Of a DNA stretch of 64,000 bases, positions 9,192 to 19,046 are shown piece after piece. Position 1 is the first letter of the stretch. Each line of letters begins with the position of its first letter. The notes under the pieces are model-generated. The model made no database searches, was not told the origin of the DNA, and saw only the letters and a program-made list of their open reading frames with translations. A program made the translations under genes and the position numbers. The stretch is from UBA11986 sp031402435 (GTDB lineage Bacteria; Bacteroidota; Ignavibacteria; UBA10030; UBA6906). Location: NCBI GenBank assembly GCA_031402435.1, contig JANNSJ010000058.1, positions 186,001-250,000 of the forward strand. The letters run 5' to 3'.

Positions 9192-10115
9192 ATGCCTTCA
9201 GACATAGTTCTGCGAACATATGCTCTCGGTAAGCGCTACAAGGAACGATGGGCAGTACGAACGCTCAATCTTGAAGTGCCGCGCGGTGAAGTATTCGGGT
9301 TTCTCGGCCCCAATGGAGCCGGAAAGAGCACCACGATCAGGATGCTGCTCTCACTGGTGACGCCGAGTGAGGGTCGTGTAGAGTTGTTCGGCTTGGAACT
9401 GCACAAACACCGGCATGATGTGCTTTCTCGCGTCGGTGGGCTGGTTGAACGAGCAGACTTCTATCCTTATCTCTCCGCGAGAAGGAACCTGGAGATTGTT
9501 GCCTCACTCATCGGCGGATTGCAGCACCATGCTATTGACGAAGTCCTGGAGTTGGTTGGCCTTCTTCAGCGCGCAGAGGACAGGGTCAAGACGTATTCAC
9601 ATGGGATGAAACAACGCCTCGGCATTGCACAAGCGCTGCTCGGCAATCCGGAATTGATTATTCTCGACGAACCCACAACCGGCCTTGACCCGCAAGGCAT
9701 CAAAGAGGTGCGGGAACTTGTCGGACGTTTGTCATCAGAGCGTGCACTCACCGTCTTTCTTTCCTCACACTTGCTCAGCGAGATTGAGCAGACAGCAACC
9801 AGTATGGCGATCATCAATATGGGTGAGTTGGTGGTGCAAGGGAAGGTGACAGAGCTGCTGAGTACCGGTGAAAGTTTTGTCAAAATCGATGCACGTCCAT
9901 TCGAGGAAACCCGGACGCTTATCGGGCAGCAACGGTTCGTTAAGAGCGTGAAGCACATCAACGGAATTCTCGAAGTGAGCATGCCGCTCGACCAGGTGGG
10001 CACCCTCAATAGGCTCCTGGTGCATGCCGGCATTGAGGTGCACTCATTGATTCCACGACGTTCGCTTGAAGATTACTTCCTTTCCATCACTGAAGGTACC
10101 ACAGACATTCGATAG
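9192..10115 (+). CDS. ABC-2 type exporter, ATP-binding subunit
   Basis: ATPase of 307 residues that powers the permease encoded next. Walker A is GPNGAGKST (near 40-48), the signature is YSHGMKQRLGIAQALLG, and Walker B LIILDEPTTGLDP with the switch His in FLSSHLLSE. The C-terminal 90 residues form the extension usual in DRA-type multidrug or lipid exporters. Seven bases separate its stop from the ATG of the permease, so the two are surely co-transcribed. Substrate cannot be told from sequence; bacteriocin-, gliding- and antibiotic-type exporters all share this layout. Confidence 0.93.
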   Translation: MPSDIVLRTYALGKRYKERWAVRTLNLEVPRGEVFGFLGPNGAGKSTTIRMLLSLVTPSEGRVELFGLELHKHRHDVLSRVGGLVERADFYPYLSARRNLEIVASLIGGLQHHAIDEVLELVGLLQRAEDRVKTYSHGMKQRLGIAQALLGNPELIILDEPTTGLDPQGIKEVRELVGRLSSERALTVFLSSHLLSEIEQTATSMAIINMGELVVQGKVTELLSTGESFVKIDARPFEETRTLIGQQRFVKSVKHINGILEVSMPLDQVGTLNRLLVHAGIEVHSLIPRRSLEDYFLSITEGTTDIR

Positions 10116-10122
10116 GGTTCCC

Positions 10123-10959
10123 ATGCTGTTGATCTTGAAGCACGAACTCCTCAAAACATATTTGAAGTGGCGGACGTACATCGGCTTCATTGCCATTCTT
10201 GTCCTCGTGCCGGTTGCTGAAGTTGCGCTGAAACTCGAGGGTGGGTCCATGATCCAGCGGATGACAAGAGGGATTGACGAGGACTTTCTTCTCGTTGGCA
10301 ATTTGTTCAACGGGTACTTCGTCACGCAGTTCATCATGAACGCCCTGTGGGTGCATATTCCGTTTCTTATCAGTCTGGTTGCTGGAGACCAGCTTGCCGG
10401 TGAGGCCACCGGCGGAACGTTTCGATTGCTCCTTATCCGACCAGCATCGCGCGGGCGGATTCTACTCACCAAGTACATCACCACGCTCTTCTATGCATTT
10501 ACTCTTGTGGTGTTCCTTGCTCTTGTGAGTCTTGGTCTCGGCCTGACGTTGTTCGGCTCCGGACCTCTTCTTGTTATGGGAAAGACATTCACGATTGTCG
10601 CCGCCAACGAGTTGGCGTGGAGGATGGCCCTCGCATTCGGGCTTGCGACATTCAGCATGTGGTGTGTTGCATCGCTCGCGTTCCTGTTCTCATCGTTGGT
10701 CGAGAATGCCATTGGCCCTATCATTGGCACCATGGCTGTGATTATCACGATGTTGATCATCTCCAATATTCCGGTCGAGGTCTTCAGGTCGATTCGTCCC
10801 TACTTCTTCACGCATTATCTCACTATTTGGCAAAAGGCGCTTGACGACCCGATTCCCTGGAAGACCATCGGGAACCATCTTGCCATCATCGGTGCCCATT
10901 GCATTGGATTTTACATTATCACTTGGTATATTTTCGTCAGGAAGGACATTCTCAGTTAA
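10123..10959 (+). CDS. ABC-2 type exporter, permease subunit
   Basis: Integral membrane partner of the ATPase at 9192. The start at ATG 10123 gives 278 residues; the open frame reaches back to 10066 but would overlap the ATPase gene. About six hydrophobic segments are visible (first at 19-37, last at 250-270), with the GDQLAGEATGGTFRLLLIRP coupling region typical of ABC-2 permeases between the second and third. A long loop follows the first segment. The export substrate is unknown. Confidence 0.88.
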   Translation: MLLILKHELLKTYLKWRTYIGFIAILVLVPVAEVALKLEGGSMIQRMTRGIDEDFLLVGNLFNGYFVTQFIMNALWVHIPFLISLVAGDQLAGEATGGTFRLLLIRPASRGRILLTKYITTLFYAFTLVVFLALVSLGLGLTLFGSGPLLVMGKTFTIVAANELAWRMALAFGLATFSMWCVASLAFLFSSLVENAIGPIIGTMAVIITMLIISNIPVEVFRSIRPYFFTHYLTIWQKALDDPIPWKTIGNHLAIIGAHCIGFYIITWYIFVRKDILS

Positions 10960-11017
10960 GGGCGGTCCGGTTCAAAACGCCACATCACCTCTCACAGCCA
11001 CCTTAAAGGATTTGACA

Positions 11018-12193
11018 ATGCAACTCGATCTCATTCAACAAGCGTTACGGGAACGGAAGCTCGGCGGCTGGCTGTTCTGCGACTTCCATAATCGTGATCA
11101 TCTCGCGTATCGCATTCTGGGACTCGACCCCACAAAGATGACGACGCGACGATGGTTCTATTTCATTCCGGCGAAAGGTGAGCCCCGAAGGCTGGTGCAC
11201 AGTGTCGAGAAGATGAAGCTTGAGACACTACCCGGATCGAAGGCAGTGTATCTCCCCTGGGAACAGTTGCATGCCTCACTGAAAAAAATGCTTGGCAGTC
11301 CAAAGAAGATTGCCATGCAATATTCCCCCAAGAACAATATACCGGCTGTATCAATGGTAGACGCCGGCATTATTGAGCTTGTGAAAGGTTTTGGGCACAA
11401 GGTTGTATCGTCTGCGGATCTGGTGCAAATGTTTGAGGCGGCAATTGGTCAGGAAGGATACAGACTCCACAAGGACGCTGGTGTTCTTGTGGACCGTGTT
11501 CGTGCCGAGGCCTTCGACCAAATCAGAAATGCCGTCGCCACGAACAGCAACATGACGGAGTATGACGTGCAGCAGTTCATCATGCGCCGATTTGCCGAGA
11601 ACGGATTGACGACTGCCGACCCGCCCATCGTTGGAACAAATGACCATCCAGCCGACCCTCATTTTGAATCGACACCGTCGAACGCACGGGCTTTCAAAAC
11701 GGGAGATACTGTGCTGATAGATCTTTGGGCGAAAAAGAATGTGCCCGGTGGAATCTACTATGATATCACATGGGTCGGCTATATCGGAAACGAACCGTCA
11801 AAAAAATATTTGGAGATTTTCAATATTGCAAAGAGTGCCCGCAATACCGCCATCAAATTCGTGATGGACAAGTTCGCGAAGGGACAAACCTGTTGCGGTT
11901 GGCAAGTGGACGAGGCATGTCGTAATGTAGTGAAGAAAGCGGGATACGGAAAGTATTTCGTCCACCGCACCGGACACTCGATTGGAGAGGAAGTCCATGG
12001 CAACGGCGGGAACATTGACAACCTTGAAACGAGAGATGACCGCGAGCTTATGCCCGGCAGTCTCTTTTCGATTGAACCGGGCATTTATCTTGAAGGTGAA
12101 ATGGCAGTCCGGACAGAAGTGAATATGTTTGTCCGCCATGATGGAGTGCCGGAGGTAACGGGAGAGATACAGGAAGAGTTGGTGAGGATATAA
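11018..12193 (+). CDS. M24 family metallopeptidase (Xaa-Pro peptidase-like)
   Basis: Cytoplasmic protein of 391 residues with the pita-bread fold of aminopeptidase P/prolidase. The start is ATG 11018; the open frame goes back to 10841 inside the permease gene. The N-terminal half is a creatinase-like domain. The C-terminal half has the metal ligands: Asp in TVLIDLWA and YYDITW, His in HRTGHSIGEEVHG, Glu in FSIEPGIY and Glu in VRTEVNMFV. It probably removes residues before proline, but substrate preference cannot be read from the motifs alone. Confidence 0.88.
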   Translation: MQLDLIQQALRERKLGGWLFCDFHNRDHLAYRILGLDPTKMTTRRWFYFIPAKGEPRRLVHSVEKMKLETLPGSKAVYLPWEQLHASLKKMLGSPKKIAMQYSPKNNIPAVSMVDAGIIELVKGFGHKVVSSADLVQMFEAAIGQEGYRLHKDAGVLVDRVRAEAFDQIRNAVATNSNMTEYDVQQFIMRRFAENGLTTADPPIVGTNDHPADPHFESTPSNARAFKTGDTVLIDLWAKKNVPGGIYYDITWVGYIGNEPSKKYLEIFNIAKSARNTAIKFVMDKFAKGQTCCGWQVDEACRNVVKKAGYGKYFVHRTGHSIGEEVHGNGGNIDNLETRDDRELMPGSLFSIEPGIYLEGEMAVRTEVNMFVRHDGVPEVTGEIQEELVRI

Positions 12194-12244
12194 AAACACG
12201 AAATTGAATTACCCACACAATCCTCAATTATCAAAGGAGCCCGC

Positions 12245-13594
12245 GTGAGCTTATCCGACCGCATTCACGAAATCCGAACCGGGTTTCACAAAACGTTTTG
12301 GGTTGCGAATACGCTGGAGTTGTTCGAACGCCTGGCGTTCTACGGCTCGAAAGCTGTGCTAACGGTATATCTTGCCACAAAGGTGGGGCTCGGCGACGAT
12401 GCCGGAACCCTTGCCGGTTTTTTCAATCTTGTGCTTTATTTTATGCCGGTGTTGGGGGGCGTATTTGTTGATCGTTACGGCTTTAAACGCACATTGATTG
12501 TATGCTTCGCGTTTTTTACGGTTGGATATTTCCTGATCGGTTTAGCCGGATTGGAATTTGGGCAACATATCGTCGGAACGATCGGAACAAAACCCTATAT
12601 CATCGGCGTGCTGCTTCTTACGGCAATCGGCGGTTCACTCATCAAACCCTGCATCGTGGGCACGGTTGAAAAAACCTCGACACCGCAGCTCAAGTCGCTT
12701 GGCTTTTCCATCTACTATACTCTCGTGAATCTTGGAGGGGCGATTGGTCCGATTCTGGCACTCCAGGTGCGCAAGAATATCGGTATAGAATACGTGCTCG
12801 TCATGTCGTCAATCACTTCACTGCTTCTGTTGCTGGGAACGTTGTTCTTTTTCAGGGAACCGGAAAGCCACGACGGAACAACAACGCCACAGTTGTCGTT
12901 CGGTAAAGTGTTCAACAACATGCTGCTCGTGTTTACCAATTCCCGGTTCATGATTTTTCTTCTCATCTTCTCCGGCTTCTGGGCGATGTTCTGGCAGATA
13001 TTCTATCTTTTCCCATTTTACATTCAGAATGTTCTCATGTTCCCGGATTTTGAAATTCTTGAGACAGTTGATGCATGGACGATCATTCTCGTCAGTGTCC
13101 CGATTGCGGCAATGGCAAAGAAACTCAGTCCCATTATTGCCATGACATTGGGCTTTGTTATTGCAAGTTGTTCGTGGTTGATCATCGCGTATATGCCAAA
13201 TGATTTCTTCCTTGTGCCCATTGTGGCTGACGTGCTGAATTTCATTCTGCAGATCTTCAGCAGTGAGTCGGTATTCGGCCCAGCTGCCACAGTTGCCGCC
13301 ATTGCGATGATCTGCTTTGCGGTCGGTGAGGCAACCCAGGCGCCGCGATATTATGAATACGTCGGGGCGCTCGCGCCGAAGGAGCAGGTTGGGACATTCA
13401 TGGGCTTTGCATTCCTGCCGGTCGCAATCGGTTCGTTTGCCGCGGGTGTGCTGTCCGATTTCCTGCGACACAACTATCTGGAAGCGACGATGAACCCGCA
13501 GATGATGTGGATTATTCTCGCCGGCATTGGCTTCGGCTCGACGGCATTGATGTTGGTATATAACTTCACTCTTGCAAAGAAACGTTCTGTGTAA
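12245..13594 (+). CDS. POT/MFS-type transporter
   Basis: Inner-membrane carrier of 449 residues with about 12 hydrophobic segments. The start is GTG 12245 behind AAAGGAG (12233-12239). Near the N-terminus ELFERLAFYG matches the ExxER..YYG motif of proton-coupled oligopeptide transporters, and GGVFVDRYGFKRT is the MFS loop 2-3 motif. It follows the M24 peptidase by 51 bases, so peptide uptake followed by cytoplasmic hydrolysis is a reasonable joint role, though inferred. Some POT members carry nitrate or other solutes. Confidence 0.85.
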   Translation: MSLSDRIHEIRTGFHKTFWVANTLELFERLAFYGSKAVLTVYLATKVGLGDDAGTLAGFFNLVLYFMPVLGGVFVDRYGFKRTLIVCFAFFTVGYFLIGLAGLEFGQHIVGTIGTKPYIIGVLLLTAIGGSLIKPCIVGTVEKTSTPQLKSLGFSIYYTLVNLGGAIGPILALQVRKNIGIEYVLVMSSITSLLLLLGTLFFFREPESHDGTTTPQLSFGKVFNNMLLVFTNSRFMIFLLIFSGFWAMFWQIFYLFPFYIQNVLMFPDFEILETVDAWTIILVSVPIAAMAKKLSPIIAMTLGFVIASCSWLIIAYMPNDFFLVPIVADVLNFILQIFSSESVFGPAATVAAIAMICFAVGEATQAPRYYEYVGALAPKEQVGTFMGFAFLPVAIGSFAAGVLSDFLRHNYLEATMNPQMMWIILAGIGFGSTALMLVYNFTLAKKRSV

Positions 13595-13640
13595 ACGAAA
13601 TCAGTATTCAAGCCTCATTCGTCAAACAGGAAAGATTGCC

Positions 13641-15938
13641 ATGGGACGTCTTCGCGTAGTCGTGTTCATTCTCCTTTGTGCTTCATCGGCAACCTCACAA
13701 GTATCGCGGGTGGATTTCCGTTTTGATTTCATCAAACATCAGGCGGAGGCACTGGACAAATTCGCCGAACCGATCCTTGCAACAATCCGCTTCACAGAAC
13801 GACCCGATGAAACCCTGCTTGACAGACTTGAGCAATTGGGGTTACGCTTCCAGTACTTCAACGGCGTCCGGCTGGCTAGCGAAACGGTGTTCCCCGTTCA
13901 AATGACATTAGACATGCTCCCTGCACTCGAACAAATCAGCGAGATTGCCGCGGTTCAGCCATCATGGCGACCTGTGCGTGTGCCGCCGCTTGATGTGAGC
14001 AGACAACAGGTTCAGGCAGACACAGCGTGGCAACGTAACGACCAGCGTGGACAAAGGGTTACAGGCAAGGGTATCATTATCGCCGACTTCGATACCGGCG
14101 TTGATTTCTTCAACCCGATGCTCTGGTTCGCTGATGGCGATACGTTGAATTGGATTGATGTGAATACCAATACAGTGTTCGACCCCGGAATTGATGCAGT
14201 GGACAAGAACAATAATGCCACCGCCGACGCTGGAGAGATACTGCGCTACAGGGAGATTTCATACTCAGCCAACATTGCCGGTGTGTACGACGTGAACCTT
14301 GACTTTCTCTATAATGACGTGAATAATAACGGTGCGAGAAATCAAGGTACCGCTGGGGGATTCTCCGAGACGTCGCCGACCTACGGTGAGCAATGGTTTA
14401 TTACGCTCGATGCTAACACCAACAACAGGCTGGATGTCGGTGAGCGACTTGTCGGATTAAAGACGTCAAAGATCCGTGCAATACGTGAAGCGAATGGAAC
14501 AATCAGGCGAAGGGGAGTGGATCTGATCAGCGCCACGCCGGATAATCCGGGCTATGGTGGCCATGGAACATCCGTCTCGGGAATCGCCATTGGCGGTGTT
14601 CCTGGTGTACACCGGCTGGCAGGGATTGCTCCTGGAGCCGAGATGATGTTCGGGACCGTCAATTATCTTTCATCACCAAGATTCTTCACCGAACTTCCGG
14701 TGCTTATGACATGGGCACAGGCGGAAGGCGCGGACATCATGCTTGTGGAAGATGGCGAGTGGGTCTGGGAGTATCTTGATGGCTCTTCCAACGAAGAGAT
14801 TATGATCAACCAATTCGCAGCAGCAGGTATTACGCAAGTGATGCCTGCGGGGAATCTCACCGGCGGTGCAATGCAGAAGACAATGATGGTGAACGCGAAT
14901 GATTCGACCACCGCAACGTTTACAGGCGGCTCATCGACGAGTGTGTGGCCCTCAGTGCGTTGGATGGGCGGTGTCAATGATGTTGTGGCGAAGCTTCAAG
15001 TGGGTGCCAGCAGCTTTGTCACATTGCCGGGCGACGGTTCGACCATTACCATAGGAACCAAATCAGTCTATTCCAACAAGAGCGTTTCATCCCGCGGCAC
15101 CGTGATGATGATAGTCTCCATTGCCTCCAGCGGCTCAACAACGTACAACCTTCGCGTTGCCAACACGACAGCTTCCCAGATCCGCATCGAGGGGATGCTG
15201 GGTGACGACGGGTTCTCCTGGAGCGGACTGGCTCGCTGGAGCGCTCCGACGGAGAATAACACTGCAACCTGGCCATCGACCGCCGACAGTGCAATCGGAG
15301 TTGCGGCGTATAAAAGCAAATCCAACAATACTGATATCAACACATTCAGCGGAAGGGGATCGAGAATTGACGGTGCCCGCACAGTTGATGTGGCGGCGCC
15401 GGGAAGCACGGTATATTCCATTGGCTTGAATACGACGTACGTGGGCTTCGGCGGAACAAGCTCTGCCGGTCCGCATGTAGCCGGTGCGGCGGCACTCATC
15501 CTCCAATCGGACACAACGCTGCGGCACAGGGACGTCAGGCGTCTACTGCGAGCAGGCGCAATCACAGATCAATACACGGGCATCGTCCCGAACACAACAT
15601 GGGGATACGGCAAGTTGCGGATCAACAACTCGCTCGGGTTTGCCACTGCGATTACCGAAGAGCCCGCCATTCCTTCGTTCATTGCGCTTGCACAAAACTA
15701 TCCAAACCCATTCAACCCATCGACCACGATTCAGTTTGAATTGCCAGCACCCGGCTATGTGAAACTCAGCGTCTTTGATATGCTCGGCCGGGAAGTGCGG
15801 ACTCTCATTGATGAGTATCGCTCCACAGGGCAACAGATTGTGCGTTTTGACGCGACGAATCTTGCCAGTGGAGTATACTACTATACGCTCAAACGTGAGG
15901 GATCTGCTCTCACGAAACGTATGATTCTTTTGAGGTAG
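13641..15938 (+). CDS. Secreted subtilisin-like protease (S8) with T9SS sorting domain
   Basis: Exported serine protease of 765 residues. The start at ATG 13641 follows AGGAAAG and begins a signal peptide (1-20); the open frame reaches 13572 within the transporter gene. The catalytic triad is Asp151 (ADFDTG), His308 (GGHGTSVSG) and Ser607 (GTSSAGPHVAG). Between Asp and His an insert of about 130 residues holds three Asp/Asn-rich loops resembling calcium sites, such as DANTNNRLDVGE. The C-terminus is a T9SS type A domain with NYPNPFNPSTTI. Residues 25-120 look like an inhibitor-type prodomain. A surface or released protease is the clear prediction; substrates are unknown. Confidence 0.93.
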   Translation: MGRLRVVVFILLCASSATSQVSRVDFRFDFIKHQAEALDKFAEPILATIRFTERPDETLLDRLEQLGLRFQYFNGVRLASETVFPVQMTLDMLPALEQISEIAAVQPSWRPVRVPPLDVSRQQVQADTAWQRNDQRGQRVTGKGIIIADFDTGVDFFNPMLWFADGDTLNWIDVNTNTVFDPGIDAVDKNNNATADAGEILRYREISYSANIAGVYDVNLDFLYNDVNNNGARNQGTAGGFSETSPTYGEQWFITLDANTNNRLDVGERLVGLKTSKIRAIREANGTIRRRGVDLISATPDNPGYGGHGTSVSGIAIGGVPGVHRLAGIAPGAEMMFGTVNYLSSPRFFTELPVLMTWAQAEGADIMLVEDGEWVWEYLDGSSNEEIMINQFAAAGITQVMPAGNLTGGAMQKTMMVNANDSTTATFTGGSSTSVWPSVRWMGGVNDVVAKLQVGASSFVTLPGDGSTITIGTKSVYSNKSVSSRGTVMMIVSIASSGSTTYNLRVANTTASQIRIEGMLGDDGFSWSGLARWSAPTENNTATWPSTADSAIGVAAYKSKSNNTDINTFSGRGSRIDGARTVDVAAPGSTVYSIGLNTTYVGFGGTSSAGPHVAGAAALILQSDTTLRHRDVRRLLRAGAITDQYTGIVPNTTWGYGKLRINNSLGFATAITEEPAIPSFIALAQNYPNPFNPSTTIQFELPAPGYVKLSVFDMLGREVRTLIDEYRSTGQQIVRFDATNLASGVYYYTLKREGSALTKRMILLR

Positions 15939-15968
15939 GATCCGTGTAAGAGAGATGATCCAATCCAG

Positions 15969-15997
15969 TTGAACTCCGTCGGGTGACGGCAGTTCAA
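15969..15997 (+). terminator. Hairpin after subtilase gene
   Basis: Near-perfect inverted repeat (TTGAACT-CCGTC over GACGG-C-AGTTCAA, one bulged base, loop GGGT) 30 bases after the stop codon. No T run follows, so it may protect the mRNA end or act with the next hairpin. Confidence 0.4.
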
Positions 15998-16009
15998 TAT
16001 CAGGACCAG

Positions 16010-16031
16010 CGGCACACATGGCAGTGTGCCG
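16010..16031 (+). terminator. Second hairpin after subtilase gene
   Basis: Perfect 8-bp stem CGGCACAC/GTGTGCCG with a 6-base loop, followed by TTACTCTTTC. Together with 15969-15997 it forms a tandem transcript-end structure before the sensor kinase gene. Confidence 0.45.
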
Positions 16032-16121
16032 TTACTCTTTCAACTGTTTTGTCGAACTTTCCTGACAAACCACCCGCCATTGAAATGTCAACCAGATGAT
16101 TTGTAAACTCAAGTATCTTCG

Positions 16122-19046
16122 ATGCTCATGAGTTCATCCATAAGGCTTCTTCGTTTTGTCGCTCTGCTTTTCCTTGTCCGGGCAATATGTTCGCATGAGT
16201 GTTTTCCTCAAACCTATCCAACAAAACTCTACACAACCGCCGACGGTCTCCCACAGTCATCCATCACTTGTATTTTTCAAGATGGACGAAGAAATATCTG
16301 GTTTGGATCATGGGGAGGCGTGGCACGGTATGATGCCAAGAAATTCTGGAGCCATCAGAACAGTTCAATGCACGTCCAGAGTCTTTGCGAAGACAGCACC
16401 GGGACGATCTGGATCGGAACGTACGGTCTCGGAATTGCGCGGGTTGGACGAGGAGATACATCGTTTACGTGGTTGAACAAGTCTTCAGGGGAACTTCCTT
16501 CGGACAACGTCCTCTGCCTCTTACGGGATACACATAACAGACTCTGGATAGGCACTGACAAAGGTTTGACAGCTCTGTCTCCCGACGGACGTATGTTCCG
16601 CGCGACCGTTCACAGTGGTCTTCCAAATGATCAAGTGAATACTCTGGCAGAGGGCAGGGACGGCACAATCTGGGTTGGAACCCTGAAAGGATTTGTGGGA
16701 TGCAAGCTCGACGATTCAATCTCAGTTGTCACAAGCGTGTTCGCATCGTACGCAGCTATTCTTTCCATGGCATCATTACGCAATGGCGATGTCCTTGCCG
16801 GTACGTATGCGCATCAATGCGGCGTGTTGCGATGGCGGGAAGGCAGGTTGGATACACTGGTGTACACGAATGTTCCTCTCAAGGTCATGGGGATTCTTGA
16901 GGATAGCCGCGGTATGTTATGGCTTGGAACAAGCGTTGGACTGAAACAGGTAACCAATGGACATCTCCAATCAATTCCCCTTATGAACCTGCCAAGTTCA
17001 TACATAGGTGCGCTTCTCGAAGATCACGAGGGATCGATCTGGTGTACATCAGAGAACGGGGCGATACAACTGCCGACATTGTTGTTCAAGAATTACACCA
17101 TGAGCACCGGTCTTCCCGGCCCGCAGGTTATTTCACTTTACAAAGACGCCGAGCGAACTCTCTATCTTGGGACGTACAAAGGTGCGTGCATTCTTCCCGA
17201 CTCCGGCGTGGCGAGGACGATAGATGTCTCCGATGGGCTGCCGCACAATTCTGTGTTTGCGTTTTGTGAAGTCTCTCACGGAGAAATCTGGATAGGGACA
17301 AACGATGGAGTGAGAATCCTGAGCCACGGAAAGCTTGCAAGAACCGGAATTGCAGAATTGGATAATTATCCTGTGTACCGAATCATCAAAACAAAGGATG
17401 GAAAAATATGGTGCAGCAGCCGCGGGAAGGTTCTCCTGATTTCGGGTCGCAGGATTGAGAAAACCCTTAGAGAGCAGGAAGGCATTCCCGATGTATCCAT
17501 CACCGTTATGTATCTTGATACGTCCAGCAGGCTGTGGCTTGGAACCGAAAACCATGGCGTTGGCCTGTACGATGGCATCCATAGTGTTACTTGGTGGACG
17601 GATCGTGATGGGCTTCCGAGTAAGTGGATTCATTCTATTGCAGAAGATGATCGGGGCACGCTCTGGGTTGCCACACGCGAGGGAGTGACACAGTGGAACG
17701 GACATACATTTGAAGCAATTCACACTCCGGAACCGACATTGAAGAATACTGCTGTTTCTGTTGTTATCCCCGGTGATTCCGGACGCGTCTGGTTTGGTAC
17801 TCAGAATGGCATCTATGAATGGAAGGACTCCATACGGCAACATCTCGCTTACGAGGATGGCCTTTCTGCAGACGGCGTACGATGCGGGATGTTCAGTCGC
17901 GAGGGAAACCTTTTGGTTGGAACAGTGGGTGGACTTTCACAGCTTGATTATTCAACCTACCGTCATATACTTCCTTTGCCGGTCGTTTACGTTGAAGGGA
18001 TTAAAGTGGACGGTAACGATGGCGAGTATGCGTATGCCTCGAAACTCCGGTATGATGAGAACACGCTGACCATTGGTTTTAACTCGCGCAGTTTCAAGAA
18101 TGAACGGCAGATGAGTTTTCAGTGGATGCTTGCAGGGTTTGACAGGGGATGGCAGATACCCCAGTTTCAGCGGGAGGTACGCTACACGCATCTTCCGGCT
18201 GGAGAATACAGGTTCCTGGTGCGAGCAAAGAATCGCGGCGGACAATGGTCAGAGCCGGTGGCGCATGCGTTTGTCATCACCCCTCCGTTCTGGGAGAGAT
18301 GGTGGTTTCGTATCAGCGTCGCTCTCGCGATCATTGGATTTGCTGCATTGATCTATCGCCGACGTATAGGAGCCCTTGAAGCGGAGAAACGGACGCAGCA
18401 GGAATTCTCGTTGCGTCTCATGGAATCTCAGGAGAACGAGCGCAAGCGCATCGCAGGTGAGTTGCACGACAGTCTCGGCCAGAACCTCCTTGTCATCCGG
18501 AACAGGGCGCTGCTCGGATTGAAGGACGCTGACTTGAGCAAGCAAGCGCGGGACCAGCTTGATCAGATTTCTTCCGTTGCGACTCAAGCGATTGATGAAG
18601 TGCGCGAGATCTCCTACGATCTTCGTCCGTACCAGCTCGACCGACTCGGACTGACCAAGGCGATCCAGTCAATTACATCCGGCCTTGCTTCTTCCGTGCA
18701 ATTCTCAATGGATGTTGACTTCATTGACGACACGATTGAGAAGGATCAGGCCATTCATGTATATCGCATTGTGCAGGAGGCGATCAACAACATCCTGAAA
18801 CACGCGGGAGCAACTGAAGCAAGTGTCGTGATTCGCGCGGAAGGAAACAGCGTTCGCATGATCATCAGCGACAATGGAAAAGGCATGCCGGCAACATCGT
18901 CGGACTCGAATGGAAAGCTCGGGTTCGGACTTGTGGGTCTTGGCGAACGTGCCAAGGTACTATCCGGTGCGATGACGATTGATTCGACGCCTGGCAAAGG
19001 AACCACACTGACGGTTATCATTCCGAGGATAAAGAAAACACCATGA
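16122..19046 (+). CDS. Two-component propeller sensor histidine kinase (Reg_prop, Y_Y_Y, HisKA_3)
   Basis: Membrane sensor of 974 residues. A signal/anchor segment (1-30) precedes many Reg_prop units (about 35-600; repeated DGLP, IWIGT and LWLGT signatures) forming periplasmic propellers, then a Y_Y_Y domain (about 640-720; PAGEYRFLVRAKN), a membrane helix (about 726-745) and a cytoplasmic HisKA_3 domain with phospho-His near 780 in ELHDSLGQN. The HATPase has NNILKHAG, DNGKGMP and GLVGLGERA. In Bacteroidota such proteins often sense glycans and are fused to an AraC output; here the output is the LuxR-type regulator whose gene overlaps by four bases. Either ATG 16122 or 16128 could start it. 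Confidence 0.93.
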   Translation: MLMSSSIRLLRFVALLFLVRAICSHECFPQTYPTKLYTTADGLPQSSITCIFQDGRRNIWFGSWGGVARYDAKKFWSHQNSSMHVQSLCEDSTGTIWIGTYGLGIARVGRGDTSFTWLNKSSGELPSDNVLCLLRDTHNRLWIGTDKGLTALSPDGRMFRATVHSGLPNDQVNTLAEGRDGTIWVGTLKGFVGCKLDDSISVVTSVFASYAAILSMASLRNGDVLAGTYAHQCGVLRWREGRLDTLVYTNVPLKVMGILEDSRGMLWLGTSVGLKQVTNGHLQSIPLMNLPSSYIGALLEDHEGSIWCTSENGAIQLPTLLFKNYTMSTGLPGPQVISLYKDAERTLYLGTYKGACILPDSGVARTIDVSDGLPHNSVFAFCEVSHGEIWIGTNDGVRILSHGKLARTGIAELDNYPVYRIIKTKDGKIWCSSRGKVLLISGRRIEKTLREQEGIPDVSITVMYLDTSSRLWLGTENHGVGLYDGIHSVTWWTDRDGLPSKWIHSIAEDDRGTLWVATREGVTQWNGHTFEAIHTPEPTLKNTAVSVVIPGDSGRVWFGTQNGIYEWKDSIRQHLAYEDGLSADGVRCGMFSREGNLLVGTVGGLSQLDYSTYRHILPLPVVYVEGIKVDGNDGEYAYASKLRYDENTLTIGFNSRSFKNERQMSFQWMLAGFDRGWQIPQFQREVRYTHLPAGEYRFLVRAKNRGGQWSEPVAHAFVITPPFWERWWFRISVALAIIGFAALIYRRRIGALEAEKRTQQEFSLRLMESQENERKRIAGELHDSLGQNLLVIRNRALLGLKDADLSKQARDQLDQISSVATQAIDEVREISYDLRPYQLDRLGLTKAIQSITSGLASSVQFSMDVDFIDDTIEKDQAIHVYRIVQEAINNILKHAGATEASVVIRAEGNSVRMIISDNGKGMPATSSDSNGKLGFGLVGLGERAKVLSGAMTIDSTPGKGTTLTVIIPRIKKTP

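Noticed and set aside
12818..13471. Minus-strand open frame of 217 codons
   Set aside because: Antisense shadow of the POT-type transporter gene; product is His/Asn/Arg-rich nonsense without family features.
17133..17843. Minus-strand open frame of 236 codons
   Set aside because: Antisense to Reg_prop repeats of the propeller kinase; no coding evidence.
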